Assembly (NCBI RefSeq): GCF_003384935.1
Contig: NZ_QTTQ01000011.1
Span: 740,718-804,717 of the forward strand
Source of the DNA: Lutibacter oceani
GTDB taxonomy: Bacteria; Bacteroidota; Bacteroidia; Flavobacteriales; Flavobacteriaceae
Direction: 5' to 3'
DNA: 64,000 nt
Under the pieces are notes generated by a model. That model searched no databases and was not told the DNA's origin. It saw only the letters and a program-made list of their open reading frames with translations. How positions within the stretch are numbered: the stretch's first letter is position 1; each line of letters opens with the position of its first letter. A program made the position numbers and the translations under genes. Of this stretch, positions 25,353 through 34,147 are shown piece after piece.

Positions 25353-25440
25353 AGATTTAAATGTACACAATTTCTGTTTTTACTTACCATTGTTTTAAAA
25401 TTATGTGCTTTTTTAGAGATTTTTAATTTTAATTATTCTG

Positions 25441-25448
25441 TAACTTTG
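25441..25448 (+). promoter_or_regulatory. Putative -7 box for the epimerase gene at 25476
   Basis: TAACTTTG matches TAnnTTTG, 28 bases before the ATG at 25476. It carries no FNR-like dyad, unlike the promoter of the paralogous epimerase operon at 49671. Confidence 0.5.
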
Positions 25449-25475
25449 ATTCAAATTTATTTAAAAAGGCAAAAA

Positions 25476-25877
25476 ATGAACAAAATTGAACATATTGGTA
25501 TTGCAGTAAAAAATCTGGAAAAATCGAATGAATTATTTACAAACCTTTTTGGAAAACCTCATTACAAAGTTGAAACTGTAGAAAGTGAAGGTGTAAAAAC
25601 ATCATTTTTTGAAGCAGGACCAAATAAAATAGAATTATTAGAGGGTACCAATTCGGAAAGTCCTATTTCAAAATTTATTGCAAAAAAAGGAGAAGGAATT
25701 CATCATATTGCATTTGCTGTAGCTGATATTTTAAGTGAAGTAAATCGTTTAAAAAAAGAAGGGTTTATTGTTTTAAATGAAACTCCTAAAAAAGGAGCTG
25801 ATAATAAATTAGTGGTTTTTTTACATCCAAAATCAACAAATGGAGTGTTGATTGAATTGTGTCAAGATGTTAATTAG
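25476..25877 (+). CDS. Methylmalonyl-CoA epimerase-like protein (VOC/glyoxalase fold)
   Basis: Protein of 133 residues, start at the ATG giving MNKIEHIGIAVKNLEKS. The metal ligands of the VOC fold are visible: His6 in IEHIGIAV, the Glu in KIELLEG, the His pair in GEGIHHIAFAV and the C-terminal Glu in GVLIELC. It is a paralogue of the 134-residue protein at 49267-49671, which sits in the methylmalonyl-CoA operon. This copy lies apart from any pathway gene and has diverged in the middle, so it may act on another substrate. Confidence 0.8.
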   Translation: MNKIEHIGIAVKNLEKSNELFTNLFGKPHYKVETVESEGVKTSFFEAGPNKIELLEGTNSESPISKFIAKKGEGIHHIAFAVADILSEVNRLKKEGFIVLNETPKKGADNKLVVFLHPKSTNGVLIELCQDVN

Positions 25878-25886
25878 TATGTGAAA

Positions 25887-26339
25887 ATGAAACGAAGATT
25901 AATTTTCATCAGTTCTTTAATAATATTTTTAAGTAGTTTTTTGTTAATTTTTTTTGGCTCAAAATTATTAACAAAACCTTTTATTGAAACAATAGAAATG
26001 CCTTTTGGAACAATAATTACCTGGTTAGGTTTAATTGCGTTTCCAACAATTTTATATTCAGGATTCAAAAATATATACAATGCTAATACTAAAGTTTTAA
26101 GATTTTTTAAAAAAATAATATTTTTTTTAATTCTATCAGGTTGCTTTTGGGGTGTAATTGGATATTTTTTAGCTGACAATTGGGCTTATAATTTTTCAAA
26201 CAAAAATGTATTTAGAGGTGGCGAAAGAGCTGCTACTATTTTTTGGAATTTTAGTTATATATTGTTAGTTTTATCTGTATTGGTTTTTATAATCTATCTT
26301 TTATATAGTTTCGTTTTGAGGGTTCACAAAAAGAACTAG
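25887..26339 (+). CDS. Hypothetical four-helix membrane protein
   Basis: About 150 residues with hydrophobic stretches near residues 5-25, 44-62, 80-100 and 120-145. I do not recognise a family. A GTG start at 25881 is also open; the ATG at 25887 is preferred. It begins only 9 bases after the epimerase stop, so it is co-transcribed with it. The C-terminus is basic (RVHKKN), probably cytoplasmic. Confidence 0.55.
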   Translation: MKRRLIFISSLIIFLSSFLLIFFGSKLLTKPFIETIEMPFGTIITWLGLIAFPTILYSGFKNIYNANTKVLRFFKKIIFFLILSGCFWGVIGYFLADNWAYNFSNKNVFRGGERAATIFWNFSYILLVLSVLVFIIYLLYSFVLRVHKKN

Positions 26340-26479
26340 AAAATTAATAAAATTTGATTGTTTAATTATTTAAAGAAATAATTATATTTTCATGCCAATA
26401 TTATTTAAAAACAGCATTTAAACAATTAATCCTTTCAACAACAATTTGTATATTGCACCATTAACTAATAATATTTCTT

Positions 26480-27358
26480 TTGAATAATTCATTTGATAAA
26501 TATCAAAAAAGAAGATTGCGGTCTTCATACTTTTCAGTAATAATAAGTATTGCTTTGGTGCTGTTTTTAGTTGGATTTTTAGGTCTTATTCTACTAAAAA
26601 CCAATAGTATTACTAAACACTTTAAAGAAAAAGTGGCACTTACTATTTTTTTAACAGACAATGCAAAATCTAATGACGTTGAGATTTTACAGGCAGAATT
26701 AAAAAAAGCTGAATATTCAAAAGAAGTAATTTACATTTCAAAAAAAGATGCCGCTGAAAAATACGCAGCGGAAATTGGTGAAAATTTTGTAGAATTTTTA
26801 GGTGATAATCCATTAAAAAATGCGATTGATGTTAGCTTAAAATCGGAGTTTGTAACACCCGAAAAAATGGTTGAAATAGAAAAGCAACTTTTAAATAGAA
26901 GCATTGTTGCCGAAGTAGTTTATGATAAACCCTTAATAGAACTATTAACAAAAAACATCAACAGAATAAGTTTTTGGATGCTCTTATTTAGTACTTTATT
27001 TACCTTAATTGCAGTTGTACTTATTAATAGTTCAATTCGCCTTTCGGTATATTCAAAAAGATTCACCATTAAAACAATGCAAATGGTTGGGGCAACAAAA
27101 GGATTTATTAGAAAACCATTTATTTGGAAAAGCATTAAACTTGGTATTTTGGGAGCGCTTGTTTCAATTGTATGTTTACTCGGATTTATATTTTACATAA
27201 ACAGAGTAGTCCCTGAAATAGAATTACTTGCAGATTATAAAGTTTTAGCACTATTATTTGTATTTATAATTGCTATGGGTATACTAATTACTTGGATAAG
27301 TACGTTTTTTGCTACACAACGTTTTTTAAATTTAAGAACAGACGAACTATATTACTAA
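26480..27358 (+). CDS. ftsX: Cell division protein FtsX
   Basis: ABC-permease-like septal ring protein of 292 residues, acting with FtsE to control cell-wall hydrolases. One N-terminal helix (about 17-38) and a periplasmic domain (ECD, about 45-165) are followed by three helices (about 170-285) with the FtsX core VYSKRFTIKTMQMVGATKGFIRKPFIWKS. The start is a TTG (MNNSFDKYQKRRL); an in-frame stop 18 bases upstream leaves no ATG. It heads ftsX-DUF3098-uppP-truB, a cluster order usual in Flavobacteriaceae. ftsE is not adjacent. Confidence 0.93.
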   Translation: MNNSFDKYQKRRLRSSYFSVIISIALVLFLVGFLGLILLKTNSITKHFKEKVALTIFLTDNAKSNDVEILQAELKKAEYSKEVIYISKKDAAEKYAAEIGENFVEFLGDNPLKNAIDVSLKSEFVTPEKMVEIEKQLLNRSIVAEVVYDKPLIELLTKNINRISFWMLLFSTLFTLIAVVLINSSIRLSVYSKRFTIKTMQMVGATKGFIRKPFIWKSIKLGILGALVSIVCLLGFIFYINRVVPEIELLADYKVLALLFVFIIAMGILITWISTFFATQRFLNLRTDELYY

Positions 27359-27362
27359 TACA

Positions 27363-27608
27363 ATGAATAAGAAAAAAGAAGCACATAAAAGCAATTTCCT
27401 TTTTGGTAAAAAAAACTATGTAATAATGCTTATTGGATTGGCTTTTATTAGTTTAGGATTTATTCTAATGGCAGGCGGAGGTAGTGATAACCCAGAAATT
27501 TTTAACGAAGCTATTTATAATTTTAGAAGAATTAGATTGGCACCAACATTAGTTTTAATAGGTTTAGCTATTGAAATTTACGCCATTATAGTAAAACCTT
27601 CAAAATAA
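27363..27608 (+). CDS. DUF3098 family small membrane protein
   Basis: 81 residues with two membrane segments (about 20-39 and 60-77), a basic N-terminus and the family stretch MAGGGSDNPEIFN. Its role is unknown; its constant place between ftsX and uppP suggests an envelope or division function. It lies 4 bases after ftsX and 3 before uppP. Confidence 0.8.
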   Translation: MNKKKEAHKSNFLFGKKNYVIMLIGLAFISLGFILMAGGGSDNPEIFNEAIYNFRRIRLAPTLVLIGLAIEIYAIIVKPSK

Positions 27609-27611
27609 TTT

Positions 27612-28409
27612 ATGAGTTATATTGAAGCTATAATCTTAGGTATTATTCAAGGATTAACTGAATTTTTACCAGTTTCATCAAGCGGGCATTTAGAAATAGC
27701 AAAAGCACTTTTTGGTGATAAATTGTTACCAAATGAAAGTTTAACATTTACAGTTGTATTACATTTTGCAACAGCTTTAAGTACATTAGTTATATTTAGA
27801 AAAGAAGTATCTGAAATTATTAAGGGATTGTTTCAATTTAAATGGAATGAAGAATTTCAATTTTCATTAAAAATAATTTTATCAATGATTCCAGCAGTAA
27901 TTGCCGGTCTTTTTTTTGAAGAAGAATTTGAATCTTTTTTTAGCGGCCAAATTTTGTTGGTAGGTTTTATGCTTATTGTAACCTCTTTACTTTTACTATT
28001 TGCTGATAAAGCTAAAAGCACTACAAAAAACGTTTCTTTTTTTAATGCAATTGTAATTGGTATTTCACAAGCATTAGCAATTTTACCAGGTATTTCTAGA
28101 TCTGGAGCAACAATTTCTTCATCGGTTTTATTAGGAATAGATAGAACAAAAGCTGCACGTTTTTCATTTTTAATGGTAGTACCTCTAATTTTTGGTAAAA
28201 TTGGTAAAGATCTATTATCTGGTTCAATAAATTTTAATAACGGTCAAATTGGAGTTTTAAGTATTGGGTTTTTAGCATCATTTATAGCTGGGTTATTTGC
28301 TTGCAAATGGATGCTTTCAATTGTGAAAAAAAGCAAACTTTCTTATTTTGCATTGTACTGTTTTATTGTTGGAATAATAGCAATTGCAATAACTTTATTA
28401 AATAATTAA
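27612..28409 (+). CDS. uppP: Undecaprenyl-diphosphatase (UppP/BacA)
   Basis: Integral membrane phosphatase of 265 residues that recycles the C55 lipid carrier of peptidoglycan and polysaccharide synthesis. Both active-site motifs are seen: GLTEFLPVSSSGHLEIAK (residues 15-32) and ALAILPGISRSGATISSS. There are seven or eight hydrophobic helices. The stop shares one base with the truB start (TAATG). Confidence 0.96.
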   Translation: MSYIEAIILGIIQGLTEFLPVSSSGHLEIAKALFGDKLLPNESLTFTVVLHFATALSTLVIFRKEVSEIIKGLFQFKWNEEFQFSLKIILSMIPAVIAGLFFEEEFESFFSGQILLVGFMLIVTSLLLLFADKAKSTTKNVSFFNAIVIGISQALAILPGISRSGATISSSVLLGIDRTKAARFSFLMVVPLIFGKIGKDLLSGSINFNNGQIGVLSIGFLASFIAGLFACKWMLSIVKKSKLSYFALYCFIVGIIAIAITLLNN

Positions 28410-29092
28410 TGAATTTAGAAGATTATAAAAACGGACAAGTTTTATTAATTGATAAACCTTTAAACTGGACTTCTTTTCAAGTAGTTAATAAATTACGCTG
28501 GCATATAAAACAACACTTTAAAATTAAAAACATTAAAGTTGGACATGCTGGCACTTTAGATCCGTTAGCAACTGGATTATTAATAATTTGCACAGGTAAA
28601 TTCACTAAAAAAATTGAAGAATTTCAAGCGCAAGTAAAAGAATATACTGGTGAAATTACCTTAGGAGCCACTACACCAAGCTACGATTTAGAGACAGAAA
28701 TTGATAGTACTTATCCTATTGAGCATATTACAGAAGCATTAATACACGAAACTTCAAAACAATTTATTGGAGAAATAGCTCAGAAACCACCCATTTTTTC
28801 AGCCATAAAAAAAGATGGAAAACGTTTGTATGAATTAGCAAGAGCTGGTGAAACAACTGAAATAAAAGCTAGAAAAATTACAATTTCTGAATTTGAAATA
28901 ACAAAAATAAACTTTCCTAAAGTTGAATTTAGAGTTGTTTGCAGCAAAGGAACTTACATTCGATCTTTAGCTTATGATTTTGGTATTGCTTTAAATTCCG
29001 GTGCACATTTATCAGCACTAAGAAGAACAAAAATTGGTGAGTTTCAAGTTAATAACGCTACAACAATTGATGCGTTTATAGAAAATATTTAA
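28409..29092 (+). CDS. truB: tRNA pseudouridine(55) synthase
   Basis: 227 residues. The TruB motif I is DKPLNWTSFQVVNKLR (15-30). The catalytic Asp51 lies in GHAGTLDPLATGLL. Later KPPIFSAIKKDGKRLYELAR and SKGTYIRSLAYDFG are family hallmarks. It lacks the extra C-terminal PUA region of long forms. It is translationally coupled to uppP. Confidence 0.96.
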   Translation: MNLEDYKNGQVLLIDKPLNWTSFQVVNKLRWHIKQHFKIKNIKVGHAGTLDPLATGLLIICTGKFTKKIEEFQAQVKEYTGEITLGATTPSYDLETEIDSTYPIEHITEALIHETSKQFIGEIAQKPPIFSAIKKDGKRLYELARAGETTEIKARKITISEFEITKINFPKVEFRVVCSKGTYIRSLAYDFGIALNSGAHLSALRRTKIGEFQVNNATTIDAFIENI

Positions 29093-29107
29093 AGCATCGT
29101 ATACTTT

Positions 29108-29644
29108 ATGAAAAAGCTATTTTTCATTGTTACTTTTTTTGCCAGTTTAATAAGTTATTCTCAACGCGATATTAATTATAATTTTACCATAAATACTACA
29201 TTCACCGCCAACGAAAATTTTGGTGAATATGATGAATACTTTGATGAAGTTGATTGGGCTTTAATTGTACCGAGAGCAATAATGCTTCGTAACGGGTTTA
29301 ATGTTAAACTAAATAATTTTGTAGCTGTAGGTATAAATTTAGGGTTTGATTGGCATCCTGACTTGGATGTTTTAGCAATCCCCTATTATCTCGATTCTAA
29401 ATTTACACTTGTTCAGGTTGATGATGATACATTTTATATTGGTGGTGGAGTTGGAAAATTGTTAAAAATTGGAAAAGCATTTGAAAGAGGTAACTATTAT
29501 AAAGTGGGAATTGGATATCATATTTCTACTGAAAGTTCACATAGTTTTGTGCTAAATGTAGATTTTCATCAAAAGAAAATTGCTAAATTTGAAAACGGAA
29601 GATTAAACAGTCTCTCTTTTGGTTTAGGGATGATATTTTTATAA
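29108..29644 (+). CDS. Secreted protein, possible small outer-membrane beta-barrel
   Basis: 178 residues with a signal peptide (about 1-18, ending SYSQ). The remainder alternates hydrophobic and polar residues in short strands (NFVAVGINLGFDWHP, YYKVGIGYHISTE, SLSFGLGMIFL) and ends in a hydrophobic residue pattern, which is typical of outer-membrane barrels. No family was recognised. It lies 15 bases after truB, and its 3' end overlaps the convergent gene by 6 bases. Confidence 0.6.
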   Translation: MKKLFFIVTFFASLISYSQRDINYNFTINTTFTANENFGEYDEYFDEVDWALIVPRAIMLRNGFNVKLNNFVAVGINLGFDWHPDLDVLAIPYYLDSKFTLVQVDDDTFYIGGGVGKLLKIGKAFERGNYYKVGIGYHISTESSHSFVLNVDFHQKKIAKFENGRLNSLSFGLGMIFL

Positions 29645-30121
29645 AAATCTACCTAACCAACTATCCATTATGTTTATTTCCCAATCGTTTTCTAATTCTT
29701 CTTTGGTGTTTATCATATTATTAAATACAATTGTTTTCTGAGAAACACCTTTGTTTTTCATCATTTTTTTAAACTCCTTTAAATCTTTGTATTGCACAAA
29801 TTCACCTTGTTTATAGCAAACATTAATTTTGTCTAATAGCAAAACTTCATACTTAGATTCAAGACTTAAAATAAATGTGGCTAATTTATTATGCGTTTTT
29901 AAACTCAAGTTTTTTTCAGAATCGTCCACTGAAATAATAATAAAACGATCATATTTTAATTCAAAAGCACACTTAAAACTTTCATCGTCTGAAGACCAAT
30001 CATTTAAAAAAGTTTCAATACTTGCTGTTAATTCAGTAATTTCTTGTGGATAAAACTTTCTACTTGAAGGAAACACCCATAATTTACACCATTTTGGAAT
30101 TTCTTTAAAATCTACAATCAT
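29639..30121 (-). CDS. Conserved hypothetical cytoplasmic protein
   Basis: 160 residues without signal or membrane segments. The N-terminus reads MIVDFKEIPKWCKLWVFPSSRKFYPQEI and a later part FKCAFELKYDRFIIISVDD, features shared by a Flavobacteriaceae protein often labelled ABC transporter ATPase. No Walker motif is visible, so I do not use that name. A -7 box TACCTTTG (minus, 30146-30139) lies 18 bases upstream of the start. Confidence 0.6.
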   Translation of the reverse strand: MIVDFKEIPKWCKLWVFPSSRKFYPQEITELTASIETFLNDWSSDDESFKCAFELKYDRFIIISVDDSEKNLSLKTHNKLATFILSLESKYEVLLLDKINVCYKQGEFVQYKDLKEFKKMMKNKGVSQKTIVFNNMINTKEELENDWEINIMDSWLGRFL

Positions 30122-30138
30122 TATTAAAATTTAGGTAG

Positions 30139-30146
30139 CAAAGGTA
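30139..30146 (-). promoter_or_regulatory. Putative -7 box for the hypothetical gene at 29639-30121
   Basis: TACCTTTG on the minus strand, a match to TAnnTTTG, 18 bases before the ATG. Confidence 0.4.
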
Positions 30147-30167
30147 TTTAAAATAGTTGATTGCTAC

Positions 30168-30767
30168 TTAAGAAGCTCTCAGTAATTCTACTATATCTTT
30201 TTGAGTATTAGTTCCCTTGTCTTTATTGTACCAAATTTGTAAATCCTTTTTAAATTCAGCATCTATAATGCCATTTTTTTCTTTGTAATCCAACACCATT
30301 TTTGTAGCAACAGAAGGTCTTGGTCCCCAAGAATTAATAACTTCATAGTTATTGTCAACTATTAAAATTTTAGGAATTGATTTGCTTCCATTAGTTAAAA
30401 ACTGATTCATTAACTCATCATTTTCATCTCTACAAACCACTTTTAAATTAATTTTAGCTGAAGCTTCAGCAATTTTATTAATAACAGGTAATATTTGAGC
30501 AGCATCTCCACACCAACCTTCAGCAATTACTAAAAAAGTATAGCCATTTTTTAGTTGATTTAAAGAGTTTTGAGTTTCTTCAGAAATTTTTAATGTTTTA
30601 TCAAGCCTATCCATTCTCTTATCATTTAACTGGCTATAATTAAAAAGAGCTTCACTTTGCTCAGTTCCTGTAGATTTTCCTTCAACCAAAAGACCTTTAA
30701 TTAAAGTTCTGTAAGTAGCATATGAAACTCCTCTTCTAATGCTATTTTTTATTAATGTATTATTCAT
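30168..30767 (-). CDS. Thioredoxin-fold protein with a single active-site Cys
   Basis: 199 residues. The thioredoxin fold is recognisable from FLVIAEGWCGDAAQILPVINKIA (about 77-99) and a later cis-Pro region, KSIPKILIVDNN. The usual WCGPC reads WCGDA, so the second, resolving Cys is missing and the protein cannot work as a normal dithiol reductase. This variant is known as a family in Flavobacteriaceae. It is divergent from the nos cluster, with its own -7 box at 30847-30854. Confidence 0.75.
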   Translation of the reverse strand: MNNTLIKNSIRRGVSYATYRTLIKGLLVEGKSTGTEQSEALFNYSQLNDKRMDRLDKTLKISEETQNSLNQLKNGYTFLVIAEGWCGDAAQILPVINKIAEASAKINLKVVCRDENDELMNQFLTNGSKSIPKILIVDNNYEVINSWGPRPSVATKMVLDYKEKNGIIDAEFKKDLQIWYNKDKGTNTQKDIVELLRAS

Positions 30768-30846
30768 TTGTAGTTCTATTTATAAAAAAAATTAACGTTC
30801 TAAATTTAAAAACCTTACCTTTAAAGATGTAGGCTTAATTTTATTA

Positions 30847-30854
30847 CAAAATTA
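30847..30854 (-). promoter_or_regulatory. Putative -7 box for the thioredoxin-fold gene
   Basis: TAATTTTG on the minus strand, 80 bases before the ATG at 30767. It lies in the 240-base divergent region shared with nos. Confidence 0.35.
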
Positions 30855-30858
30855 GATT

Positions 30859-30887
30859 TTGTTTTTAAATAAGAATTGTTACTTTTG
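30859..30887 (+). promoter_or_regulatory. Upstream nos promoter candidate (P1) with both -33 and -7 elements
   Basis: TTG (30859-30861), 18-base spacer, TACTTTTG (30880-30887): a full match to the flavobacterial consensus. It has no dyad and would give a basal transcript with a leader of about 115 bases, reading through the regulated P2 site. Confidence 0.45.
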
Positions 30888-30930
30888 TTACAAGTCAAAT
30901 AAAGATAAAAACATCTTTATATCTGTTTAA

Positions 30931-30973
30931 TGACATTTGTCATATTATAAGTAATTGTGTAATAGTACATTTG
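30931..30973 (+). promoter_or_regulatory. nos operon promoter (P2) with FNR/CRP-type dyad
   Basis: Dyad TGACATTTGTCA (30931-30942), then -7 box TACATTTG (30966-30973), 35 bases from dyad start to box, and no -33 TTG at normal spacing. The predicted start near 30978 puts the dyad centre near -41.5, the class II activator position, and leaves a leader of about 30 bases to the ATG at 31008. Confidence 0.7.
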
Positions 30974-31007
30974 CTTAGTTTATTAACATATTATTAATAG
31001 TTAAATT

Positions 31008-31586
31008 ATGAAAAATAACAATTTAATTTTCTCGCTTTTAGTAGTAATAGCGATTTTTATTACCTCATGTGGTAATGGAAATAAAAAACAAGAAGTTAGT
31101 GAAAAGCAAACCGAGACTAGCTCTGATGCTCAAGGACAATCGGGTGTGGTAGATGATGTTTCAGCTGCAAATGCGTTGCAAGTAGCGAAATCAATTGACG
31201 ATTTTTCAACCTTAGTTGCAGCAATTGAAGCTGCAGGTGTTGAAGATGCAGTTGTAAATGTAGGGCCATTAACCATTTTTGCTCCTATAAACGCAGCCTT
31301 TGATAAACTTCCTGAAGGAACTGTTTCAAGTTTATTGTTACCTGAAAACAAAGCTAAATTGGCCTTTATTTTAATAAACCATGTGGCACCTGCAAATTAT
31401 CCTGATACGCAATTAGCTAAAGAAGCGAAAAAAGGACGAAAATTATATATGGCTTCGGGTAAATATTTAATTGTTGAACAAAAGGAAGATGGGCTTTATG
31501 TTGGAGGTACAAAAATTTTGAAAACAGTGCAAGTTAGTAATGGCTGGATACACGTAATTGATAATGTATTAGTGCCAGAAGAATAA
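31008..31586 (+). CDS. Fasciclin (FAS1) domain lipoprotein heading the nos cluster
   Basis: 192 residues. A lipoprotein signal ends in ITSC (Cys21), followed by a polar Ser/Gln-rich linker (about 22-55) and one FAS1 domain (about 60-192). The domain shows the conserved TIFAPINAAFDKLP and a final HVIDNVLVP. FAS1 domains usually bind proteins or surfaces; a role in N2O reduction is not established. Place and promoter make it the first gene of the nos transcript, 31 bases before the cytochrome gene. Confidence 0.85.
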   Translation: MKNNNLIFSLLVVIAIFITSCGNGNKKQEVSEKQTETSSDAQGQSGVVDDVSAANALQVAKSIDDFSTLVAAIEAAGVEDAVVNVGPLTIFAPINAAFDKLPEGTVSSLLLPENKAKLAFILINHVAPANYPDTQLAKEAKKGRKLYMASGKYLIVEQKEDGLYVGGTKILKTVQVSNGWIHVIDNVLVPEE

Positions 31587-31617
31587 AATAATTAAAGTAA
31601 AAATAAAAAATAATAGA

Positions 31618-32094
31618 ATGAAATTAAAAATATTAGTATTAATTATTGCTGTTGCATTTATATCAAGTTGTGGAGGTGAAGGTAAAAAGGCGGAAAAAGT
31701 TGCAGAACCTGAAGCAGTAGCAAAAGAAGTTGCTGAAGTTGATCCGATGGAAGATAAGGGAGTTGGACCAATTACAAGCATTACACTTTCCAAAATTGAT
31801 GAAACATTGGCAGTTGAAGGAAAGGCTTTATTTGTGTCAAAATGTTCTGCTTGCCATAAAATTAGTAAAAGAGTAGTTGGGCCAGCTTTGCTTGGAATAA
31901 CTGAAAGACGTTCTCCAGAATGGATTATGAACATGATTTTAAATCCAGAAGAAATGGTGGCTAAAAATCCAACAGCTAAAAAATTATTAGAAGAATATTT
32001 AGCTCCAATGGCCAATCAAAGTTTAACAGAAAATGAAGCTAGAGCAATTTTAGAATACTTTAGAACAAAAACAGCTTCAACTAAAGAAGAATAG
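31618..32094 (+). CDS. Mono-haem cytochrome c lipoprotein of the nos cluster
   Basis: 158 residues. The signal ends in ISSC (Cys18), so it is membrane-anchored on the periplasmic face. A Glu/Ala/Lys-rich linker precedes a cytochrome c domain with CSACH (Cys76, Cys79, His80) and a likely axial Met131 in LAPMANQS. It is the best candidate for the electron donor to NosZ, 39 bases downstream, comparable to the NosC cytochromes of epsilonproteobacteria. Confidence 0.88.
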   Translation: MKLKILVLIIAVAFISSCGGEGKKAEKVAEPEAVAKEVAEVDPMEDKGVGPITSITLSKIDETLAVEGKALFVSKCSACHKISKRVVGPALLGITERRSPEWIMNMILNPEEMVAKNPTAKKLLEEYLAPMANQSLTENEARAILEYFRTKTASTKEE

Positions 32095-32133
32095 GAGATT
32101 AAACAAAAATTAACAACAAACAAATAGTATAAT

Positions 32134-34113
32134 ATGAAAACAATTTTTAAATCTTTATTAGCAATTACAGTACTTTCTTTAGTGCTAAGTAGTTGTGGAA
32201 ATGGAGGCTCAGAAAAAGGATCTCAAGGAGCATTGTCAAGCAGTGCTGCGGAGAAAGTTTATGTAGCTCCGGGAGAACACGATGAATTTTATGCATTCGT
32301 ATCAGGTGGTTTTAGTGGTCAGTTAGCTGTTTATGGATTGCCATCAGGTAGATTATTTAAAGTAATTCCGGTTTTTTCAGTAGATGCTGAAAAAGCATAT
32401 GGTTTTAATGAAGAAACAAAACCTATGTTAAATACTTCTCATGGATTTATTCCTTGGGATGATTCACATCATCCGGATATTTCTCAAACAGCAGGTGAGT
32501 TAGATGGAAGATATGTTTTTATTAATGGAAATAATACGCCTCGTATTGCAAAAATTGATTTAACCACTTTTGAAACAACAGAAATTATTGAAATTCCTAA
32601 TTCAGCAGGTAATCACAGTTCATCTTTTGTAACCGAAAATACAGAATATGTTGTTGCAGGAACTCGTTTTAGTGTTCCTTATCCACAAAAAGATATGCCT
32701 ATAGATGAATATAAAGGTAATTTTAAAGGAGCTTTAACTTTTATAGCTGTAGATCCAAAGGATGGAGCAATGGATATCAAGTTTCAAATTATGATGCCTG
32801 GTTTTAACTATGATTTATCTCATCCAGGAAGAGGGGATTCTCACGGATGGTTTTTCTTTACAACTTATAATACAGAGGAAGCAAACTCATTGTTAGAAGT
32901 TAATGCTTCACAAAATGATAAAGATTTTATTGCTGCAATAAATTGGAAAAAAATTGAAGAATATGTAAATAACGGTGGAGGAACAAAAGCTCCTGCAAAA
33001 TATGCACATAATGTTTATGATGAAGAAACTCATGCAGCAACAACAACTATGAAAGATGAAATAGTAATTGTAAATCCTAGTGATGTTCCCGGAGCAATTT
33101 ATTTTATGCCAACTCCTAAATCTCCACATGGTTGTGATGTTGATCCTTCAGGTGAATACATTGTAGGAAGTGGTAAATTGGCTGCTGAGTTAACAATACA
33201 TTCATTTAGTAAAATGATAAAAGCTATAGATGAGAAAAAATTTGATGGAGATGCATATGGAATTCCAATTTTGCAATATGAGGCAACTTTAGCTGGATCA
33301 GTTAAACAACCGGGTTTAGGTCCACTGCATACAGAATTTGATGGTAAAGGAAACGCATATACAACATTCTTCATCTCTTCTGAAGTAGTAAAATGGAAAT
33401 TAGGAACTTGGGAAGTTATTGATAGAAAACCAACCTATTATTCAGTTGGTCACTTAATGATTCCTGGAGGAAATTCAAGAAAACCATTTGGTAAATATGT
33501 ATTAGCTATGAACAAAATTACAAAAGACCGTTATATACCAACTGGTCCGGAAGTAACACAATCAGCTCAATTATATGATATTTCCGGAGATAAAATGGAA
33601 TTGTTATTAGATTTTCCAACTATTGGAGAACCTCATTATGCAGCAGGTATTCCAGCGAGTATTTTAGAAGCCAATTCAAAAAAAATATTTAAATTAGAAG
33701 AAAGTAAACATAAATATGTTACCAAATCTGAGGCAGAAGCTAAAGTAGTACGAGATGGAAATGAAGTACATATTTATATGACCATGATTCGTTCGCATTT
33801 TGCTCCTGATAATATTGAAGGTGTTCAGGTTGGCGATAAAGTTTATTTCCATGTTACTAATCTTGAGCAAGATTATGATGTGCCACATGGAATTGCAATG
33901 ATTGGAGCAAACACATCAGAATTATTAATAATGCCAGGACAAACAGAAACATTTATTTGGGAACCTAAACAAATTGGTGTTTGGCCATTTTATTGTACAG
34001 ATTTCTGTTCTGCATTGCATCAAGAAATGCAAGGTTATGTTAGAGTATCTCCAAAAGGATCCAATGTTCCTTTAACGTATACTTTAGATGGCGATGCAGT
34101 TGATGCAGAATAA
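32134..34113 (+). CDS. nosZ: Nitrous oxide reductase, clade II (Sec-type), predicted lipoprotein
   Basis: Reduces N2O to N2 in the periplasm; 659 residues. The C-terminal CuA domain has its ligands in order: His585 (VPHGIAM), Trp618, Cys621-x3-Cys625-x3-His629-x2-Met632. The N-terminal seven-bladed propeller for CuZ contains the histidines in HHPDISQT, DLSHPGRGDSHG, SPHGCDVDPSG and GPLHTEFD. There is no twin-arginine motif; instead the signal ends in LSSC (Cys21), a plausible lipobox. This Sec signal and the absence of nosR define the atypical clade II. It is followed by a hairpin terminator. Confidence 0.97.
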   Translation: MKTIFKSLLAITVLSLVLSSCGNGGSEKGSQGALSSSAAEKVYVAPGEHDEFYAFVSGGFSGQLAVYGLPSGRLFKVIPVFSVDAEKAYGFNEETKPMLNTSHGFIPWDDSHHPDISQTAGELDGRYVFINGNNTPRIAKIDLTTFETTEIIEIPNSAGNHSSSFVTENTEYVVAGTRFSVPYPQKDMPIDEYKGNFKGALTFIAVDPKDGAMDIKFQIMMPGFNYDLSHPGRGDSHGWFFFTTYNTEEANSLLEVNASQNDKDFIAAINWKKIEEYVNNGGGTKAPAKYAHNVYDEETHAATTTMKDEIVIVNPSDVPGAIYFMPTPKSPHGCDVDPSGEYIVGSGKLAAELTIHSFSKMIKAIDEKKFDGDAYGIPILQYEATLAGSVKQPGLGPLHTEFDGKGNAYTTFFISSEVVKWKLGTWEVIDRKPTYYSVGHLMIPGGNSRKPFGKYVLAMNKITKDRYIPTGPEVTQSAQLYDISGDKMELLLDFPTIGEPHYAAGIPASILEANSKKIFKLEESKHKYVTKSEAEAKVVRDGNEVHIYMTMIRSHFAPDNIEGVQVGDKVYFHVTNLEQDYDVPHGIAMIGANTSELLIMPGQTETFIWEPKQIGVWPFYCTDFCSALHQEMQGYVRVSPKGSNVPLTYTLDGDAVDAE

Positions 34114-34147
34114 TATTCTTTTTTTAGATTGATTTTAAAGAGAACCT

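Noticed and set aside
26340..26479. AT-rich gap before ftsX searched for a small RNA or promoter
   Set aside because: Only imperfect boxes (TATATTGC) are present and no stable hairpin; nothing supportable.
29823..30053. Open frames antisense to clear genes throughout the window (for example opposite nuoN, nosZ, lepA and the BNR gene)
   Set aside because: They mirror AT-rich coding sequence of recognised proteins, show no family features and have no separate promoter context.
29639..30121. ABC transporter ATPase label for this gene
   Set aside because: Walker A, signature and Walker B motifs are all absent.
30768..31007. Possible riboswitch or RNA gene in the divergent region before nos
   Set aside because: The conserved-looking parts are explained by promoter boxes and the dyad, and no structured leader is apparent.
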